Positions 4,955 through 8,745 of a stretch of DNA of 8,745 nucleotides are shown piece after piece. The position numbers and the translations under genes are program-made. This stretch comes from UMGS1002 sp050309735 (GTDB taxonomy: Bacteria > Bacillota > Clostridia > Oscillospirales > CAG-272). The notes under the pieces are model-generated. The model was not told the DNA's origin. It did not search any database and saw nothing but the letters and a program-made list of their open reading frames with translations. Location of the stretch: NCBI GenBank assembly GCA_050309735.1, contig JBNRMS010000082.1:1-8745 (forward strand), written 5' to 3'. How positions within the stretch are numbered: the stretch's first letter is position 1; every line of letters begins with the position of its first letter.

Positions 4955-6147
4955 TCAATCTCGGCCTCGTTCTTTGACCGGTCACGCTCACCACCCTCTG
5001 GGCGGGAGAGAACCTTTACATCATCGCGGTGATAAAGTTTGGGCATAATGTCGGGCTTTCCGGACAGTCTGACCTTTACCGCTCCCGCGAGAGGGTTTAT
5101 CTCGATTACCGTTCCGTCTCCCTCGACCGTTCTGACAAGAGAGTCGACCGGCGGGGTCTGCCGTATTTCATCGACATAGGTGTCGTGTTCATAGCGCAGG
5201 CAGCACATAAGCCGCCCGCAGCTTCCCGAAATTTTATTTGAGTTTAGCGAAAGATTTTGCTCCTTAGCCATCTTTATTGAAACCTGCATAAAGTCTGAGA
5301 GGAAGGTTGAGCAGCAGAGCGCGCGGCCGCAGGCACCAAGGCCGCCGAGCAGCTTTGCCTCATCTCGTATGCCAATTTGCCGCAGCTCAATTCGCGTGCG
5401 GAAAACCGACGCAAGATCTTTGACAAGCTCACGGAAATCAACCCGACCGGCAGAGGTAAAGTAGAAGAGCAGCTTTGAATTGTCAAAGGCGTATTGCGCT
5501 TCAACCAGCTTCATGTCAAGGCCGTGTTTTGCAATTTTCTCAAGGCAGATAGCAAATGCCTCTTTTTCTTTTTTTCGGTTCTGCTCGTGGTGCTCCGAGT
5601 CTTCTTTTGTCGCAATCCGGATAAGAGGGCGCAGCGGGAGCACAATATCTTTGCTCGGAACATAGCGATTCGCGAAAAAGACCTCGCCATACTCGGGGCC
5701 GCGTGCCGTTTCGACAATGACGGCGTCTTCCCGCGCGACACTGATATCGCCTGGCGCGAAATAATAAACCTTTCCGGTTTGCTTAAATTTCACGCCGATG
5801 ACTTCAACCGCATCGGGGTCGTCAGCCGACAATTCTTTTAAAGGGGGAGGATCGTCAAACAAAGAAAGGTCGGGGTATTTTTTGTTAGCCCTTGCTCTTA
5901 TGGTTTGCTGCGGGCTGCCGCTCTCCGGGCTCTGAGCCGGTGCGGACATAGCCGGCTCGCGAAGTGTTACGAGCGTATCGTCCTCACCGTGTCGCCCGGC
6001 GAGAATCTCTGCTGTGGCCGGCTTTGCTTGATTTTTGCGCGGGGGGCGCGGAAAGCGCTTTTTCTTGCGCTGGTTAAATCTCCCGCCGCGATTAGGGTTA
6101 GGGGGTCTGTTTTTATTGTTGTTGTTTTTGTTCTGTATATTTTCCAT
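4951..6147 (-). CDS. ricT: RicT/YaaT PSP1-domain regulator of RNA maturation
   Basis: The PSP1 C-terminal domain spans about residues 113-380 of 398. Its hallmark cysteine blocks are GLGACGRALCCSTF (Cys273, 278, 279) and GSCGRLMCCLRYE (Cys310, 315, 316). In B. subtilis, RicT (YaaT) joins RicA and RicF in a complex that binds Fe-S clusters through such cysteines. That complex promotes RNase Y-dependent mRNA processing, and through it competence, biofilm formation and sporulation. All the expected cysteines are present. The protein is about 120 residues longer than the B. subtilis version. The extra part is a disordered N-terminus: Asn-rich (residues 1-20), then Arg/Lys/Pro-rich (about 12-42), then a Ser/Pro/acidic linker to about 112. 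This basic tail could bind RNA (inference). AAAGGAAG precedes the ATG. The gene follows holB by 33 nt, the same neighbour order as in B. subtilis. Confidence 0.94.
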   Translation of the reverse strand: MENIQNKNNNNKNRPPNPNRGGRFNQRKKKRFPRPPRKNQAKPATAEILAGRHGEDDTLVTLREPAMSAPAQSPESGSPQQTIRARANKKYPDLSLFDDPPPLKELSADDPDAVEVIGVKFKQTGKVYYFAPGDISVAREDAVIVETARGPEYGEVFFANRYVPSKDIVLPLRPLIRIATKEDSEHHEQNRKKEKEAFAICLEKIAKHGLDMKLVEAQYAFDNSKLLFYFTSAGRVDFRELVKDLASVFRTRIELRQIGIRDEAKLLGGLGACGRALCCSTFLSDFMQVSIKMAKEQNLSLNSNKISGSCGRLMCCLRYEHDTYVDEIRQTPPVDSLVRTVEGDGTVIEINPLAGAVKVRLSGKPDIMPKLYHRDDVKVLSRPEGGERDRSKNEAEIE

Positions 6148-6180
6148 TTATGCCGATCTTCCTTTCGGTTTGCGCGGGGG

Positions 6181-7206
6181 TTATGATATCCCTGCGCCGA
6201 TAAGATTTATAAGTGTGAGGCGAAGATTTGCATTTCTGCCAAGCAGCTCTATGGCAGAACTTATCCGCTCAGAGAGCGCGAACAGTCGGGGCAGGGTAAA
6301 TTTGTCTGATATGTCGAGCGCCTCCTCGCTGTCAAAGAAGAAGATGAGAGGTGCGTTTTCGGATTTTTTGAGCACGATAAGGTCGCGCAGAGCATCGGAC
6401 ACAAGCAGCAGCTCTGCAGTGGCTTCCTCGCGTTTTTTCGAGAATAAGGAGAGCGCCGAGAGGCTTGACGGCGACGAAAAGCCGTGAGAAAGAGCCATAA
6501 TAAAGTCTTTTGCAATGCGGCGGCGCTCTATTACGGGGCGGCGAGCCTTAGCGTCGAGAAGAGCGAGCGCAGCTCCTATTGAGCCGCCCGCCGCGGCGAT
6601 AAGCTCGGATAGCTCACCGGGTGACTCGGAAGCAAGCTCGGCCGCCCGGCTGTCATGCGCTGTGATATAATCGTGAATCATCTCGGGGGGCAGCGGCTCG
6701 GTTCTGAGAATCGGAGCCCGGCTGCGCACCGTTTCGAGCAGCGCTGCAGACGATTGGCAAATAAGAAAAAACATGGCGTATTTTGGGGGATTCTCAAGTG
6801 TGAGCAGGAGTGCGTTTTGCGCCTGCGGCGTCATTTTATCGGCGTCCTCAATTATATAGACCTTGTAATCAAAGTCATTGGGAACTGTCATCACGTCGCG
6901 CCGCAGGCCTCTTGCCGTCTCGACGCCGATTGTAACCCTGCCGCGCTCGGGTGCGATGTGTATTATATCGGGGGTTTTTGAGTCAAGGATTTTGCGGCAG
7001 GCCGGGCAGATAAGACAGGGCAGTTTTCCCTTGTCTTTATTCACGCAGGATAGAGCCGCAGCGGCGTTTTTTGCCAGCGTTTTTCTTCCGCTTCCCTGAA
7101 TTCCCTCAATAATATAGGCGTGCGGAAATTTTCCCGCCAGTATCTCCTCGGCTAATCGACGCCTAAGCGAGGCGTTTCCGGCAATACTTGTGAAATATTC
7201 GGTCAT
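6181..7206 (-). CDS. holB: DNA polymerase III subunit delta'
   Basis: This 341-residue AAA+ clamp-loader subunit has a P-loop region GIQGSGRKTLA at 35-45. A zinc module uses Cys54, Cys64, Cys67 and Cys70 (CxxCxxC within KLPCLICPACRK). The Walker B-like segment is VYIIEDADKMTPQAQNALLLTLE (about 116-138). A sensor/arginine segment TVRSRAPIL follows at 159-167. Length matches bacterial delta'. The usual Walker lysine position is Arg41, and the clamp-loader SRC motif reads SRA. Delta' is not the ATP-hydrolysing subunit in E. coli, so both changes are tolerable. It loads the beta clamp together with delta and the tau/gamma ATPase. The start overlaps a short-spaced GTGAGGAT, with GGGGGTG further upstream. 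A full-consensus promoter lies 30 nt upstream. It is first in an operon with ricT, as in many Firmicutes. Confidence 0.93.
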   Translation of the reverse strand: MTEYFTSIAGNASLRRRLAEEILAGKFPHAYIIEGIQGSGRKTLAKNAAAALSCVNKDKGKLPCLICPACRKILDSKTPDIIHIAPERGRVTIGVETARGLRRDVMTVPNDFDYKVYIIEDADKMTPQAQNALLLTLENPPKYAMFFLICQSSAALLETVRSRAPILRTEPLPPEMIHDYITAHDSRAAELASESPGELSELIAAAGGSIGAALALLDAKARRPVIERRRIAKDFIMALSHGFSSPSSLSALSLFSKKREEATAELLLVSDALRDLIVLKKSENAPLIFFFDSEEALDISDKFTLPRLFALSERISSAIELLGRNANLRLTLINLIGAGIS

Positions 7207-7235
7207 ATCCTCACCCCCGTCAGAATCACAACATT

Positions 7236-7264
7236 ATTATATCAAATCGCGCTCGGCGTGTCAA
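7236..7264 (-). promoter_or_regulatory. Consensus extended -10 promoter of holB-ricT
   Basis: On the minus strand a perfect TTGACA (7264-7259) is followed after exactly 17 nt by a perfect TATAAT (7241-7236). The -10 box is preceded by TGA, an extended -10. The predicted start near 7229 gives a leader of about 22 nt. This is one of two full-consensus promoters facing away from each other in the same intergenic region. Confidence 0.92.
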
Positions 7265-7301
7265 TCACCCTCGGAATATCTCCAAAAAAACAGCCCGCCG
7301 A

Positions 7302-7330
7302 TTGACAGAGTAAAGCTATGATGGTATAAT
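7302..7330 (+). promoter_or_regulatory. Consensus extended -10 promoter of the TerB_N gene
   Basis: A perfect TTGACA (7302-7307), a 17-nt spacer and a perfect TATAAT (7325-7330) preceded by TGG give a textbook sigma-A promoter. The predicted start near 7337 leaves a leader of about 70 nt before the ATG at 7406. Its -35 box is 37 nt from the -35 box of the divergent holB promoter. Confidence 0.92.
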
Positions 7331-7345
7331 ATACTTTTAGTAATG

Positions 7346-7370
7346 TGATATAAATATGATTATCATTAAG
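7346..7370. promoter_or_regulatory. Fur-box-like palindrome downstream of the TerB_N promoter
   Basis: The core ATGATTATCAT (7356-7366) is a perfect 5-1-5 palindrome. The 19-mer centred on 7361 matches 13 of 19 positions of the E. coli Fur box GATAATGATAATCATTATC by my hand alignment. TGATA (7346-7350) and TATCA (7361-7365) also form a wider inverted pair. The site would lie about 10-30 nt after transcription start, where a repressor could block the promoter. The region is AT-rich, so a chance match is possible, and Fur-family control is an inference. Confidence 0.4.
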
Positions 7371-7405
7371 ATACATAATTAATCGGGAAGGAGGCGGCAA
7401 ATCTC

Positions 7406-8745
7406 ATGGGCGACACCAAAAAGAACAGGCGGGATGAGCTTGACGAATTCTGGGACATCTCCGCCCTTTTGCCGCAGAGAAAATTTGTTCCCGCCCCTTA
7501 TCGCAGTTCAACCGAGCCGGTTGAAATAACGGTTGAGCCGAGCTGCCCGGCCGAATCTTTGGGTGAAGAGAACGACCTCGCACCCGCCGACATACCGCTC
7601 TCAAAAGCCCGTTCGGCGGGAGGTGATATCGCCTCTCCGAGAGGCGGCGATGAGAGCGGCGCTCCTCTCATAAAAAAGTTTATCCCGCCGCATACGGCCG
7701 AGGAAGAAGAATCGCAGCCCCGCCCCGACGACGAATATGAGCCGCGCCACAATCTGATTCACCGCGTCAGGATATTCAACTGGAAAACAAGCTATAATTA
7801 TTACGAGCAATTCCTGCGGCACGCAAAGAAGATTAAAAATGCCGTCGGAACCGAGTGTCCGCGTGTTCCGTTTTTCTCGTATGTTCCGCAGTTTTCGCAG
7901 CTTAATAAATCCCAGCTTGCTTGGTATCTCTGGTGGCGCGAGCGAGCCAAGGCGGGCGAATATCTGAGAACCGACTACAGCTACATCCTCCTTTTTATCT
8001 ACGAAATAATCAACACCGGGGGGCAGGGCGACCCCGCTTGGGGGCAGAAGCAGCTCTTCGGACTTTGGAGGGCATACCGAGAGGAGTTCCCGAGATTTGA
8101 CAAGATGCTCGGCGAGTGGATCTGCGATTTTTCGCTTATTCATCATCTCCCGCCCCCCGAATTTGTGCGTGGCGCAATACCTGCCGAGGCGCTTAAAGTG
8201 TGTAACCTCAAAGAATTTTATATGTCGGTTGGAGAGGATTATGCCGGCGGATACTGCGATATGCTGCTCACATACTGCTCAAATTACGACTATAGAACCA
8301 GTAAATTCGCAAAGGGTGATGCTCTTCCGATATATGACAAACATATCCGCGGCGCGCTCGCCGAAATCATAAAACGCTTTTCGGGCGACGGGGGGCAGCT
8401 CTTGTCGGGCGCGGGTCTTGAGGACAGCCGCGTAATACGTGACGCCTTTGCGGGGGCACTCTGCTCGTATGAGGTTAAGCGCAGAATCGAAGTTGACTAC
8501 TGCTCGTTCTCGCGAACGCACGAGCTGCGTTTTCTTGTGACCGATATAATAAAATATTCAGAGAATAAAATTCGGGCCAGCCTTGGAATAAAGTCGCGCC
8601 TTGGAGTTTATGCGCTCGCCCTGCCGATGCGCGAGTGTATCGACGCATACTTCTCAGAGCATCTCCCGAAGAAACCAAAGTCAGTCGAGCCCGAAATCAA
8701 CGACTATGACATGCTCTATGACACGCCGCCTTCCCCACCCTCGCC
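7406..8745 (+). CDS. TerB_N-domain protein, partial (3' end outside window)
   Basis: The reading frame is open from ATG 7406 to the end of the window (446 codons) with no stop. AAGGAGG at 7388-7394 gives an 11-nt spacing to the ATG. Residues 1-112 are a polar, Pro/Glu-rich, low-complexity lead-in. From about 115 the sequence resembles the TerB N-terminal domain: FFSYVPQFSQL at 156-166, then SQLAWYLWWRER (169-180) and TDYSYILLFIYEIIN (189-203), with a helical aromatic-rich continuation to at least 420. Such proteins usually also carry a TerB_C region, which would lie beyond the window edge. TerB_N proteins are linked by comparative genomics to tellurite-resistance-type (Ter) stress systems and to ATPase or helicase partners, but their biochemical role is unknown. 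A Pro-rich stretch begins near the window edge. Divergent from holB, with its own strong promoter. Confidence 0.75.
   Translation, partial: MGDTKKNRRDELDEFWDISALLPQRKFVPAPYRSSTEPVEITVEPSCPAESLGEENDLAPADIPLSKARSAGGDIASPRGGDESGAPLIKKFIPPHTAEEEESQPRPDDEYEPRHNLIHRVRIFNWKTSYNYYEQFLRHAKKIKNAVGTECPRVPFFSYVPQFSQLNKSQLAWYLWWRERAKAGEYLRTDYSYILLFIYEIINTGGQGDPAWGQKQLFGLWRAYREEFPRFDKMLGEWICDFSLIHHLPPPEFVRGAIPAEALKVCNLKEFYMSVGEDYAGGYCDMLLTYCSNYDYRTSKFAKGDALPIYDKHIRGALAEIIKRFSGDGGQLLSGAGLEDSRVIRDAFAGALCSYEVKRRIEVDYCSFSRTHELRFLVTDIIKYSENKIRASLGIKSRLGVYALALPMRECIDAYFSEHLPKKPKSVEPEINDYDMLYDTPPSPPS

Noticed and set aside
5494..5841. 115-codon plus-strand open frame inside ricT
   Set aside because: It is antisense to the conserved PSP1 domain and has no supporting ribosome binding site or similarity.
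6148..6180. Possible promoter between holB and ricT
   Set aside because: The 33-nt gap holds a Shine-Dalgarno but no -35/-10 pair. Co-transcription from the holB promoter is simpler.
7601..8146. 181-codon open frame on the minus strand
   Set aside because: It is antisense to the TerB_N coding frame, shows no recognisable domain, and the plus frame has a consensus promoter, Shine-Dalgarno and family motifs.
1..8745. Search for CRISPR arrays, tRNA/rRNA genes, transposases, direct-repeat ends and riboswitches
   Set aside because: Reading both strands by eye, I found no spaced repeats, tRNA-like cloverleaf, transposase motifs or recognisable riboswitch. No gene-free stretch exceeds 300 bases; the longest is 7207-7405, which is filled by the two divergent promoters and a leader.

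Overview
The window looks like a chromosomal segment of an anaerobic Firmicute of the class Clostridia. The evidence is: strong GGAGG-type ribosome binding sites; near-perfect sigma-A promoters; a holB - ricT - trmN6 gene order that matches the corresponding Bacillus subtilis neighbourhood; many iron-sulfur proteins; and a small CD1871A-family CXXC protein known from clostridia. Base composition is moderately GC-rich, with an AT-richer left edge. I see no rRNA, tRNA, CRISPR array, insertion sequence or phage gene.

Layout, left to right. (1) A plus-strand gene for a YeiH-family putative sulfate exporter (84-1094). It is preceded by a -10-like box and a perfect 14-bp-arm palindrome, and followed by an 18-bp perfect hairpin (1145-1184) that it shares with the convergent minus-strand operon. 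(2) A compact minus-strand redox operon read from 2812 to 1201: a TlpA/ResA-like thioredoxin lipoprotein, a 48-residue CXXC membrane peptide and a membrane polyferredoxin. Spacing is 3 nt and then an 8-nt overlap onto a TTG start. (3) A minus-strand tRNA-modification pair read from 4561 to 2973: a TrmN6-like tRNA m6A methyltransferase and a TtcA-family PP-loop tRNA thiolation protein. (4) A separately promoted 56-residue 2[4Fe-4S] ferredoxin (4661-4831), framed by hairpins on both sides. (5) A minus-strand holB - ricT operon (7206 to 4951): DNA polymerase III delta' and the PSP1-domain RicT/YaaT protein, driven by a full-consensus extended -10 promoter. (6) A divergent plus-strand gene from 7406, running off the window, for a protein with a TerB N-terminal-type domain. 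It is driven by a second full-consensus promoter and has a Fur-box-like palindrome just downstream of the predicted transcription start.

How they fit together. HolB, RicT, TrmN6 and TtcA are housekeeping replication, RNA-maturation and tRNA-modification genes that sit together in many Firmicutes. RicT carries six paired cysteines and TtcA carries three, so both are plausible Fe-S proteins, with a ferredoxin gene encoded between them. The TlpA - CXXC peptide - polyferredoxin operon looks like a dedicated membrane route passing electrons between cytoplasmic carriers and extracytoplasmic thiols. The two parts most likely to hold under-described biology are that three-gene module and the TerB_N gene, whose downstream partners lie outside the window. 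Two real genes (2120-2266 and 4661-4831) are short enough to be missed by a length cutoff and are annotated here by direct translation.
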